Assembly (NCBI GenBank): GCA_964017195.1
Contig: OZ024900.1
Coordinates: 26,000,429 to 26,064,428, forward strand
Direction: 5' to 3'
Source: Siderastrea radians
Taxonomy: Eukaryota > Cnidaria > Anthozoa > Scleractinia > Rhizangiidae
Length of the DNA stretch: 64,000 bases
Part shown: positions 53,591 through 62,100 of the stretch, piece after piece
Numbering within the stretch: the stretch's first letter is position 1
Layout: each line of letters begins with the position of its first letter
Translations under genes and position numbers: made by a program
The notes under the pieces: model-generated
What the model was told of the DNA's origin: nothing
Seen by the model: only the letters and a program-made list of their open reading frames with translations
Databases searched by the model: none

Positions 53591-53974
53591 ATGGGAGCAA
53601 GAAAGAGAAAAGCCCAACCACCGACCAGACGAAAAGGAATCAAACGAAAAAGAAGTCAAAAAGGATGGGGATTTGATATTCAAAAATGGCTTGCCAAAAC
53701 AGGCATGGAATTTCATTGGCCTGGATATCAATACATGGGGCCCGGTACACATTTGGCCAAACGTTTGAAACGAGGAGATCCCGGCATCAACCGATTGGAC
53801 AAGATTGCCAAGCAGCACGACATTGATTACAGCAAAGCGGGACACAATTTGGAAGCCAAATGGAAAGCAGACACCAAAATGATCAAGGCCATTGACCGTC
53901 TACCCGGTAGAAAAACATTAACGGAGCGCATTGTCAAAAAAATAATGCAAGCCAAAAAACGTTTGAAAATGTAA
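53591..53974 (+). CDS. Parvovirus-type phospholipase A2 protein
   Basis: The 127-residue product has a basic nuclear-localisation-like head (RRKGIKRKRSQK), then YMGPGT at 48-53 (calcium-binding loop) and LDKIAKQHDIDY at 69-80 with the catalytic H76-D77 pair and a conserved Tyr. This is the secreted-PLA2 fold used by parvovirus minor capsid proteins to breach endosomal membranes. All key positions are present. It ends the rightward late block, 7 nt after the preceding stop. Confidence 0.88.
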   Translation: MGARKRKAQPPTRRKGIKRKRSQKGWGFDIQKWLAKTGMEFHWPGYQYMGPGTHLAKRLKRGDPGINRLDKIAKQHDIDYSKAGHNLEAKWKADTKMIKAIDRLPGRKTLTERIVKKIMQAKKRLKM

Positions 53975-54149
53975 ACTCTTTTTTTATTATTGTTGTCATT
54001 AAAAAGTATTTAAAACACATTCATGCCTCCTCAGCCATGTCTGCTTTAGTGGGATAAGGTATGGGTTTTTTTCCCAGGATAACACTGTCACGGAGAAACC
54101 CAACGATGGGGCATCCACTCGAACTAGTTAAAAAACAACAAACAAACAT
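53975..54149. other. Convergent 3' gap between the rightward and leftward genes
   Basis: A T-rich stretch follows the PLA2 stop. On the minus strand a pyrimidine-rich tract ending in TAG near 54124 precedes a 30-codon open segment down to about 54031; it could be a terminal exon or a decayed eighth unit of the neighbouring array, but I cannot support a gene. Confidence 0.35.
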
Positions 54150-54425
54150 TCATTTCAACACTTTATTGTAGTTGAATACAATGTTACAACAGTTGCACTC
54201 GCAATTCCTATCACTACAGTTACAACATCTACATTGGGCATACATTTTACAGCCAGTCAACTTTTCCCACTCAACTCTTTTACCTCTCCATCCACGCCTT
54301 TCTAAAACACTCCTAATTCCTTTGATACCCACTCCTTGAATAATACCTTCATACTTTTTCCAAACATTGACTTCTTTAGAAATATGTTTCGGGGAACACA
54401 TACAAATAGATATGCCAAATTCCAT
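54150..54425 (-). CDS. Micro-ORF unit 7, Cys-rich
   Basis: The 91-residue product starts MEFGISICMC and ends in a cluster CRCCNCSDRNCECNCC. It is the longest and last member of the tandem family. The acceptor CAG lies 12 nt before the ATG. AATAAA on the minus strand (54162-54167) falls within its last codons and could end transcripts of the whole array. A metal-binding role is suggested only by the cysteines. Confidence 0.45.
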   Translation of the reverse strand: MEFGISICMCSPKHISKEVNVWKKYEGIIQGVGIKGIRSVLERRGWRGKRVEWEKLTGCKMYAQCRCCNCSDRNCECNCCNIVFNYNKVLK

Positions 54426-54446
54426 TTGTTGGTGCACCTGAAAAAA

Positions 54447-54575
54447 TTAATAAAACAAACTTTTCTCAACAGCACGTTTTCTTAATCTCAGCAACTTGGC
54501 GCGTCTCAAAGTTTGCAAAAACGTGACATAACAATGGGAACATTCAGTGCGATGCCAACTCACGGAAGAGGTCAT
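54447..54575 (-). CDS. Micro-ORF unit 6, WHRxxCxxCY type
   Basis: The 42-residue product reads MTSSVSWHRTECSHCY, then a basic helix (LRRAKLLRLRKRAVEK). The stop lies inside the polypyrimidine tract of unit 7. The acceptor CCGCAG precedes the ATG by 12 nt. It is too short for confident gene calling alone; support comes from its relatives in the array. Confidence 0.4.
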   Translation of the reverse strand: MTSSVSWHRTECSHCYVTFLQTLRRAKLLRLRKRAVEKSLFY

Positions 54576-54741
54576 CTGTAAATGAACCTGCGGAGGACAA
54601 TTGAAGTGGACGCTCACAACCAAAACACAACTTCAACAGACGTTTCAAAATTAACATTTTTACTGAGAATGAAAAATTACGCTGAAATTTCAATTCATAT
54701 CCCAAACAACAAAAACGGTGCCACTTTGGAGAATTCTCCAT
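54544..54741 (-). CDS. Micro-ORF unit 5, WHRFCC type
   Basis: The 65-residue product begins MENSPKWHRFCCLGYELKFQ and continues with a basic helix (MLILKRLLKLCFGCER). It reads through the acceptor of unit 6 before stopping. The acceptor TTTTTTCAG lies 12 nt before the ATG. The second cysteine position is Tyr. Confidence 0.4.
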   Translation of the reverse strand: MENSPKWHRFCCLGYELKFQRNFSFSVKMLILKRLLKLCFGCERPLQLSSAGSFTDDLFRELASH

Positions 54742-54928
54742 TTCGTCTTGCACCTGAAAAAATACATTTTTTAAGTTCGCAGTCAAACATTACATCATTT
54801 CATTCTCGAGGTCAGCCAATACTTAAAACAAGGCATCCATTTGTATGTGAACCTAAAAAGAACAAGTAGTGTCTTCTAAAAACGATCTTTATGTTTTAAA
54901 CGTATAATAATGATGAATAAACCTAAAC

Positions 54929-55003
54929 CTAAACCTTTAGGTGTCTAAACCTAAAGTAACACTGATGACACTTAGAGTAATGCCAATCGAGTAAGAAGTC
55001 CAT
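54929..55003 (-). CDS. Micro-ORF unit 4, WHYxxCxxCY type
   Basis: The 24-residue product reads MDFLLDWHYSKCHQCYF and then stops early within an ACCTAAACCT-type short repeat, which probably truncated it. The acceptor TCGTTTTCAG lies 12 nt before the ATG. Confidence 0.35.
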   Translation of the reverse strand: MDFLLDWHYSKCHQCYFRFRHLKV

Positions 55004-55166
55004 CTGAACGTGGACCTGAAAACGATAAGAAACAAGTTCGTTTACTTTTCAAATACACTCTCATCATGCGTACAATAGCCATTTGTTTTTTCCACCGTTG
55101 AAATTTACTATAAAAATCAATTTCACATCGAACACAACTAAAGCGATGCCACTTTTCCTTCGTCAT
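54972..55166 (-). CDS. Micro-ORF unit 3, WHRxxCxxC type
   Basis: The 64-residue product begins MTKEKWHRFSCVRCEIDF and has a basic helical continuation (RWKKQMAIVRMMRVYLKSK). The codon just before its ATG is a stop, so the ATG, not an in-frame fusion, must be the start. The acceptor CTTTTCAG lies 12 nt upstream. Confidence 0.42.
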   Translation of the reverse strand: MTKEKWHRFSCVRCEIDFYSKFQRWKKQMAIVRMMRVYLKSKRTCFLSFSGPRSDGLLTRLALL

Positions 55167-55174
55167 TTAGGTCA

Positions 55175-55279
55175 TCACCTGAAAAGATCGTCACAAATCC
55201 TTTTCAGTAATCCAGTAGATGCCAACAGGTGATATTTATTACACCAATGGTACCGACGGAAAAAAGACGATGACCACAT
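55175..55279 (-). CDS. Micro-ORF unit 2, YHWC type
   Basis: The 34-residue product has RRYHWCNKYHLL and a short basic end. The acceptor CTTTGTAG lies 12 nt before the ATG. Its stop overlaps the acceptor region of unit 3. Confidence 0.35.
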   Translation of the reverse strand: MWSSSFFRRYHWCNKYHLLASTGLLKRICDDLFR

Positions 55280-55367
55280 TTCTGAAATCACCTACAAAGT
55301 CAATAAATTCGAATTAATGGATGGTGTTCACAACACAGCCAACACCACATCATCTCGGGTGTATTGT

Positions 55368-55433
55368 CTAAATGTTTTTCAAAGTGATATTGTTCACAAT
55401 AAGAACACCAAATCATTGTCGCTGTCATTTCCA
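55368..55433 (-). CDS. Micro-ORF unit 1, WCxYC type
   Basis: The 21-residue product contains IWCSYCEQYHL. The acceptor TCTTAATAG lies 12 nt before the ATG and about 50 nt after the exonuclease-like stop codon. Confidence 0.33.
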
Positions 55434-55497
55434 TTTCTTCAATGACCTATTAAGAATCAAACAACAAATACGGTACGTGATCATTTCTTCCATGAAA

Positions 55498-56045
55498 TCA
55501 AGAATGGCAAGTCAACCATTGGTAAAATAAATATGTCTCCACTCGTGGGCAGTGGGAATGGGAATGAATGTGATGACCGCAATCAAAAAGAGGTTCGAAT
55601 CCATCAAAAAGTAGACGATTGGGTTTTGGGCAGCCATACGCTTCTAAATCGACGTGAGGAATATTTAATCGCGTCAATAATTGTTTTTCAAGCGTTCCAC
55701 CCTTGTAGGCGACCACATCTCTCTCAAGGGTAGAGAGTTTTTCACACAAGGTTTTGACAACAAAATCAACCAAATACCCATCGATGGCGTTCTCTCGCGG
55801 GCGTGCTTCAAAAGGAAGCGCGTGGATGTTGTGGAACACATAATTTACTGTGCGCTTGTCAGCAGGAGAGAGAGAGTTGAACTGAATGTCAGGTTCAGGT
55901 TTGAAATGAAAGCTGTCGGAAAATCCGTGCATGTCACACCATCCCACTTCGCGAACAATCACTCTATTCCCTCGGAGAACGAAACCTTCGATATCCAATA
56001 TCAAACACACTTGACGCAAACCGGGGTTAATATGAATGGGTGCAA
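55498..56045 (-). CDS. Exonuclease-like (DEDD/RNase H-fold) protein, N-terminus lost
   Basis: The frame reads VCLILDIEGFV, then a strand-rich GNRVIVREVGWCDMHG, FHFKPEP, and late VVAYKGGTLEKQLL, DLEAYGCP and CGHHIHSHSHCP. The LDIEG opening and overall spacing resemble DEDD exonucleases of the RNase H fold, with a Cys/His cluster at the end. No ATG precedes the conserved start; the frame runs from TTG and is joined at 56046 to the inverted duplicate, so its own first codons and promoter were probably removed. The family call is moderate. Confidence 0.5.
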
Positions 56046-56252
56046 TGGAAAACGACGTCGGCGTGGTTTATGCAGGGTGTAAGCTAAATCCCGCTTCAAT
56101 AGATTCTGTGCCACTTTCAACGGTACTCCCCATGCCTTGGCAAATCGTTGAATTCCTCCCAAACTACCCTTCGCTTTTGGATCGTGATAACGCTTGAGCA
56201 ATGCTTGTGCCACGGATACTTTTTTCACGGACTTCTTCTTTCGAGGTGCCAT
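56001..56252 (-). pseudogene. Truncated integrase start, duplicate copy
   Basis: The first 69 codons match the integrase at 44780, including MAPRKKKSVKK. At 56046 the reading frame passes into unrelated sequence upstream of the exonuclease-like gene and stops at 56001. The catalytic core is missing, so the fragment cannot act as an integrase. Confidence 0.9.
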
Positions 56253-56575
56253 AGCTCATTCAACAGGGTAGGTATTGAAGGAATACGAGAGGGGTGCGTC
56301 TTTTGAATGATTCGATACCAGCGCCAAGCGTCAGGATGATGTTGCAACCACAACACAAATACCGTCCAACGGTACAAATTCAATTCGACATGGGTTTCTT
56401 CAAAAACTTGGAGCGGGTGTGTCTCGTCAACATAATCGGGAATGGGTATCCTATTTTCTTCTTCTTGTCTTTCGTACAAACACTGACAAAGGGACTTGTG
56501 ACAAACCCATTGCACAAGAGATCCTCCCCATTCCCACAAACAGTCCCATGCAACACGCATGAAAACACTTTCCAT
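56225..56575 (-). CDS. Unknown Trp/Cys-rich protein, duplicate copy
   Basis: Same 116-residue product as 44457-44807, unchanged. The copy is complete and retains its upstream sequence, so it may be expressed. Confidence 0.5.
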   Translation of the reverse strand: MESVFMRVAWDCLWEWGGSLVQWVCHKSLCQCLYERQEEENRIPIPDYVDETHPLQVFEETHVELNLYRWTVFVLWLQHHPDAWRWYRIIQKTHPSRIPSIPTLLNELWHLERRSP

Positions 56576-56666
56576 TTTTTCGTTCAAAATGATCTTTATT
56601 CTCATTACACACACTTTTAAAAGATACATTCAAAATAATAAAACAATTCAAATCAGTTCATGTCAA

Positions 56667-57887
56667 TCAGGCAGCATAGTCTGATCGTCCTCCCCATCGT
56701 GCAGAAGCAAGGGTTCGCCTCCACACGTCTTCTCTATCTGAGTACTTGGGTGGTGGAAGTGCTGGTGGTGACAGTACTGATGGTGATACCACATTATCGA
56801 CCACTCGGTCTTTTTCTTTGATGGCTCTCAACAACTGCAGATCTTTCTCTGTAAACTGTTCCCCCCATGTGTTTCCATTGACTTGAGGGAGATCTTTTTC
56901 TTCGTCAAACCATTTCAGGTACTTTTCAGTCAGGGGGAGATCGGTCCAATTGAAGAACTTGCACTTTTTTCCAGAACTGGAACAACCAACGTACAATCGT
57001 CCAGGGTTCTTCTCTGAACTACTTTGACGAATGGTAACGGGTTGACGACAGAAGCAGACCAGGGTTTCCCACTTATCGCAAATGGTGGGGTGGACATTCC
57101 TGTACACTTGTCTCATGTACTCTTCAGCACTATCTTCAGGGCAAAAGAGAAGGCAGGGTTGTCTGGGACATTTCACGTAATGCCATCCCCCTTTGGACAC
57201 TCGTTTCTCCAAACGCACGTCGTGTCGCAGACAAACCATGTAGTCAGTCTTGTTGGGTGGGGGTTGCACTTTTGGGGAGGGTTTGTCCTTCAGAAATCCC
57301 GGGCTTTGGAACATGGTACTCAGTCTCACCATTCTTGCCAATCCGTCGTCCTCTTTTGTTTTTTTGGGTTTGAGGTTTGAGTTCAACTTTGGAATCACAC
57401 CAGGCACCGGGGACACGTTGCCGTAGTCCACATCGGAATCCTCTGATTCTAGTTTTTTGCACATCATTCGAGATTTGAGCGCTTTTCTCTTTTCACCATC
57501 AAGGTATTTCTCAAAATCTTCCACGGTGTCAAAGACCTCCACAGACTTCACTGCCTTCTTGAAACGCTCATCGAGAGACATTTCATTCTTCTTCTCATCA
57601 GCGACTTTCTCTTTTTCTTCAGAGCTGTTGTTGTCGAACGTAAAAGCAGCCACGTTTTCCAAAGGAGTTGAATAATCTTCAACTTGAATTTGGTTCAATT
57701 CGTTCAACAACTCTTGAACAGCCGCAGCCGTTTCCTCTTCAGCAGGTGACTGAACTTCAACAAGGGCGATCGGGCTCTCAAGAATTTCAATCGTGGGCTC
57801 TCTCTTCTTCTTCTTGTTCTTGTCCGTGTGAGAACCACCTTTTCTCTTTCTGGAAGGCACTTCGCCAACAAATTCGACTTCAGCCAT
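56667..57887 (-). CDS. GRF-zinc-finger protein, duplicate copy
   Basis: This complete 406-residue copy differs from 43145-44365 at one residue near position 41 (Leu here, Pro there). The zinc-binding residues, basic N-terminus and TATA-bearing promoter are all preserved. The element thus has two intact doses of this gene. Confidence 0.75.
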   Translation of the reverse strand: MAEVEFVGEVPSRKRKGGSHTDKNKKKKREPTIEILESPIALVEVQSPAEEETAAAVQELLNELNQIQVEDYSTPLENVAAFTFDNNSSEEKEKVADEKKNEMSLDERFKKAVKSVEVFDTVEDFEKYLDGEKRKALKSRMMCKKLESEDSDVDYGNVSPVPGVIPKLNSNLKPKKTKEDDGLARMVRLSTMFQSPGFLKDKPSPKVQPPPNKTDYMVCLRHDVRLEKRVSKGGWHYVKCPRQPCLLFCPEDSAEEYMRQVYRNVHPTICDKWETLVCFCRQPVTIRQSSSEKNPGRLYVGCSSSGKKCKFFNWTDLPLTEKYLKWFDEEKDLPQVNGNTWGEQFTEKDLQLLRAIKEKDRVVDNVVSPSVLSPPALPPPKYSDREDVWRRTLASARWGGRSDYAA

Positions 57888-58275
57888 CTTTCTGAAACTT
57901 CTCTTCTCAACTGTGATTTTTCCCTTCAACTTAGTCGTCCTTTATACAATCACTTTTAATTCTGATTGGTTTTCAAAACTTGATCAAATATCCATATAAG
58001 GACATACTTAATCGCGATTGGTTCCTTTCGTTCTGTTTTTTCATTGGTCAGAAAATACCTCTCACATTAACCATATAAGGAAAAACTGTTTCCAATTGGT
58101 CAGTTAATATGTTTTTTCATTGGTTCCTCAATACCCCACGCTTTGCCTATATAAGGAAACTGTTTTTCTGATTGGTTGTTTCACTTGATCATTTTGTCCA
58201 TAAATTCGGTGTTTTCTTAACTTGTTTCTTCATTCTCAAAAAAGACGAAGAAGAGAGAGAGAGAACTCAAGTAAA
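57888..58275. promoter_or_regulatory. Divergent CCAAT/CArG promoter, duplicate copy
   Basis: Inverted copy of 42757-43144 with the same CCAAT boxes, two perfect CArG sequences and TATA boxes. It now lies between the duplicate GRF gene and the truncated SLOG-like copy. One substitution lies just before the SLOG-like ATG. Confidence 0.6.
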
Positions 58276-58653
58276 ATGCCTCCAAACATGATGACTAATG
58301 AAGAAGAAATGCAATTGACTATTGGTCATGGACATGTATTGTATACGGGGAGTGCAGACGGAACAGACACCCTAGCAGAGGAAATGGCCAGGGAATATGG
58401 AATGCAAATTGAAGTGATTGTTCCGCCAAATCATCCCCGTGCAAAGTTCACTTCACCTGCTTCTGTCGAAGTGTTGATACAAGCCGATCCTGCCATAGGT
58501 GCTGCTGCTCACAAGTTGTGTAAACGTGTTCCAACTCACTTTTACACTCTCTCCCTCTTGCAGCGCAATTACCACATTGCCAGAAAAGCCCATACCGTCT
58601 TTGCCTTTGGAAAACTGTGTGCAGACAAAAAAAGAGTGGAAGGAGGAAAGTAG
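58276..58653 (+). pseudogene. Truncated SLOG-like gene, duplicate copy
   Basis: The product keeps the first 124 residues of the SLOG-like protein and then ends K-stop at the duplication edge. The first glycine loop is changed from TGGADG to TGSADG, and a Leu/Pro difference lies near residue 50. The second glycine-rich loop (GGTGWT) and everything after it are missing. It is probably non-functional, though a dominant fragment cannot be excluded. Confidence 0.85.
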
Positions 58654-59163
58654 TAAAGGGGGCTCGTTTGGCACTCAGACTGGCTTCTGATTGGTCGAGA
58701 GCAAATTGATGACGTCATATCATTTCCGGTGAAGGAAACCGCTGACCAGTGGGTAAAATAGGATCGCGGGCTCATGGGAACCGGAAGTCACGTGTTTTAG
58801 GATGGGAAACCGCTGACCAGTGGAAAAAAGGGATCGCGGGCTCAAGGTGGGTAAAAACCGCTGACCAGTGGAAAAAAGGGATCGCGGGCTCAAGATGGGT
58901 GGAAACCGCTGATCAGTGGAAAAAAGGGATCGCGGGCTCAAGATGGGTAAAAACCGCTGACCAGTGGAAAAAAAGGATCGCGGGCTCAAGATGGGTGAAA
59001 ACCGCGGAGAAAACGCGGGCTCAAAGTCCAAAGTCCAATTTGGGGAAGAGGGGGTGGTCCTTTGAAAACAACACGAATAAAAAAAATAAATTTTTATTAA
59101 TTTGTTTTTTACAAGAACGTTTTCCTGAGTGTTCCTTAATGTTCAATAGAGGGTCCCCACCGC
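58649..59163. other. Gap between the duplicate and PolB, with 48-bp minisatellite
   Basis: It contains a TGACGTCA palindrome (CRE-type) at 58710-58717, an ATTGG box at 58690-58694, the minisatellite described below and, on the minus strand, AATAAA at 59093-59098, about 65 nt beyond the PolB stop, which is probably the PolB polyadenylation signal. Confidence 0.55.
58761..59025. repeat. 48-bp minisatellite
   Basis: Units beginning GGATCGCGGGCTCA and containing ACCGCTGACCAGTGG start at 58831, 58879, 58927 and 58975 (48-bp period), with partial or diverged units on each side. Because 48 is a multiple of three, a phantom repetitive frame stays open on both strands. Confidence 0.92.
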
Positions 59164-62100
59164 TCACTGGTATCCATAGGGGAAAGTTTTAAAGGTGCGG
59201 GGATCGAGGACTCGTTTGTCATACACCAATTTGTACCTCTTGTACTGGGGAAATGTGAAGAGTTCATAGGTGTTAGGATTCCGGACGATATGGTTCGTAT
59301 TAGTAATCTGGACTTCTCGTGGCTTGAGGAGGGGGTTCTGGATTTCGTCGAGGACATTCTGTCGCATGACTTCATAGTTGAGTTGTGTATGACCTTCGCT
59401 GTTGAGTCGGAAGCCTCTGACCTTGCATTCGACCTTTTGGTGATTGGTAGTATAGCCATAATTCTTGGGTCCTCCGCTGACGAATTCTTCGATGTATTCC
59501 TCATCATGTAATTCGGAGGTGAAGTTCCCTAGATAGGAATCCAAGACAGGTTGGAATTGAGTGGGTGTTTCCTCCAGGTAGATGACGGAATCCGTGTCGA
59601 AGTACAACACGGTTTCCCCTAAGGCTTCCAGGGCGGCATAGAGTTTGAGCCGGGCATGGCAGGTGGTGAAGCAGGCTACAAAAATGTTGAGGTTGGGTGA
59701 AACGCGGATGTCCTCTTTTTGATTTTGGTAGTGCACCTCCACCATGTCGTCATTGATGACCGAGACGTGGCGTATGTCCAAGCTATCACTATCCAGGAAA
59801 CGATGAAAGGCCTGTGGATCATGAAAGGCTTGAATTTGGGTCTTGTTGAGGCGTTGGCCAAACTTGCCCCACATGGAGTTGAGCATGAGTTTTGCTAGGG
59901 TACGCAGCCCCGGGTTGTGTTTGATTTTGTCGTACTCTAACTGGATGCCTTCATGCAGGAAATACTGTTCGATGTAATGTTGCTTGTCTTCTTCTGTCAT
60001 GTCATTCTTAGGCCACCCACTGGCTTCTTGTTTGATTTTGAGCCAGGTATTCACATAATCGGCGAAGAGCCCCTCACAGGTTTCTTCAAAATGCCAGGCT
60101 TCATAGATGTATTGAACTTGGTACCCCAATTCGACGGCTTTATTCAACTCTGGGGTGCACCAGGTACTGGTGAGGGCGCGTTGTTCGTCGGGGTGAGGGC
60201 AATGATAGGATCTGTCCAAAAGAGGTTTGGCCATTTCTTCTTTCACACAACGGGCACAGAGGGGAAAGAGCAGTTTGTCACCATGACGGTAAGGTAGCAC
60301 GGGATGGTACAATTCACGGGGAGGCAGGATTTTGCATTGGATGAGGCCAAAGTACTGGTGGATGTCCGTGTGACCCGGTTGAGAATAGATGGTGGGATGT
60401 CCTTTGGGGTACACAGAGTTCTTGTTGACCCACGGGTACAAGGAGGTGACATCGATGTAGTGAATTTTTTGGCCAGGGGTGATATGATGGTAGAGTTTGA
60501 TGGCATTGGTACGCCCTCCACAGAAAGCCTCTCGAGGTTTAAGAGGATCGATAAAGTTGAGTTCCCGAACGAAGGCGTCGATCTCTGGCTGGGTTTTTAG
60601 GAGGTGGTCCCATTCACATCCCCACATTTGAATGACGTTGTACCCTTGGTCGGTAAGCTTTTGGACTTTGTCTTGGGTGGTGTCATAGAGGTCGTGCATT
60701 GTCAGATTATAGTTGCGGGGATGTTTTTCGTGGCGATGGGGATAACAGGTTGGGCATCCATGGGTGAAACAGCCTTGAAATTCGTAGACGGTGTGGGTGT
60801 GGGGGCAATAACCATCGACAAGGATGTTGGTCCCGGGGATCTTATACTCGCCTTGATTTCGGGCATGCTGAATGTACTGTGGGTCTGGATGGGCCAGTAG
60901 ATCAGCGGGGGTAAGATCTTGGAGGGCGCGTTGACGTAGTTGGTGATCGCACCAGGTTAACCATTGAAGGGCTGGGAGGGAGTGGTTGATGTAGTTGTCT
61001 CTCCACCCCTTAGGACCGGCGGGTTCGCTGGCAATACTGTTGGGGATCATCCGGTTCATACGTAAATCTCGATTACAAGCCGAGGCAATGGTGACGTGAT
61101 CGAAGGGATTGAAGCCGGTCAAGTCTTCAAACAGGCGTTTGAAAGTCAGACATCCTTGTTTCAAGAGACGTACATCCGATTGACAATACGCGAGCAATTC
61201 TTTCTGAAAGTCAAACACGACGTTCTTGGCACGCTGCTCTTGATGCCAGGTTTCAAAGGCTTGTCTTCCTTCGAGGGTCATGGTCTCAGGCATGTAGTGA
61301 TCGCGTGAGGGGAGGATGCCCACGTACTGTTGATGGTCAGGTATGTTGAACTTGTGGGGGAAGTACCCTTTGCAGAGTTCGGTCAAGCCAAAGGTTTTGG
61401 GAAACGCGGAGAGGGGCATCTGGAAGAAACTCATGGAATCGATGAACCGGATGCGGTCATGTTGGATCTCTAAGAGTTTACACCCGTTGCGGAGTTGTTG
61501 GACGATCCGGTTGTCCCCATAGTATTCTTGGATGATGAAGTACCCGTCGTACCCCTGGAAGTTATGAGCGATGACATTGACTTGTCTTGTGTCATAGTTG
61601 GTCAAGGTATCCAACCAGTCCAGAAAGTCACGGATACAGGTGGGACCTGGGAAAGGCTTGGGTTCCTCGTTGTCTTCGGTTTCGGCCACGACGAGATTGG
61701 CAAGGTGTTTTTCCTGGGGTTGCATGGCTTCGATATCAAAGAAGACGTGTAAGGGTGGCAGGTCGTCTTCGTCCTCAGAGGAGGAGGCAGGGGGTTCGGC
61801 GGCGGCGGCGGCGGCACCTCGTTTGGCGCGAGGACCTTTTTGACGGGTCTTCTTTCTCTTCTTTTGGTCTTGAGGTTTGGGGGCTCTTTGTATAAAACAA
61901 CGGTGGTGGTCGGCGTGAACGTACTGATGACAAGACGGGCAGTCTATGTGGAAACAACGGTGACGTTGAATGCGGGACAAGCCCACATTTTGTTGATAAC
62001 AGTCAGGGCATCGGTATCGTTGACAGCACACGGAGGTCTGAAGGCCCGTGATGGGTTTGCCCGCATGGGTCTTGCTGGAATGGGCTTCCTTACACGCGGG

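Larger units (their letters stand above)
54150..55445 (-). repeat. Tandem family of seven acceptor-ATG micro-ORF units
   Basis: On the minus strand seven units share one geometry: a pyrimidine-rich tract ending in TAG or CAG, then exactly 12 nt beginning GT, then ATG. ATGs lie at 55433, 55279, 55166, 55003, 54741, 54575 and 54425. Four products share W-H-(R/Y)-x-x-C; two of these go on to CxxCY, one to CxxC and one to CLGY. Two others share a WCxx...YHL motif, and the last is Cys-rich. Spacing is about 110 to 260 bp. The units are diverged at sequence level, so the fixed acceptor-to-ATG distance stands out. Confidence 0.65.
56046..58648 (-). repeat. Right arm (derived copy) of 2,603-bp inverted duplication
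   Basis: This is the reverse complement of 42384-44986 with equal length and only a few substitutions. Both edges cut genes: integrase after codon 69 and the SLOG-like gene after its VEGG motif. Beyond each edge similarity stops at once. There is no target duplication or terminal repeat, so this is a replication or repair rearrangement rather than a transposition. Confidence 0.97.

Noticed and set aside
42384..58648. Inverted repeat as the Polinton terminal inverted repeats
   Set aside because: Arms contain internal genes, cut the integrase and SLOG-like frames, and element genes lie outside both arms (PolB, left ORF).
58720..59192. Repetitive open frames such as TADQWKKGIAGSRW units
   Set aside because: They follow from a 48-bp minisatellite whose period is a multiple of three; no start context or family.
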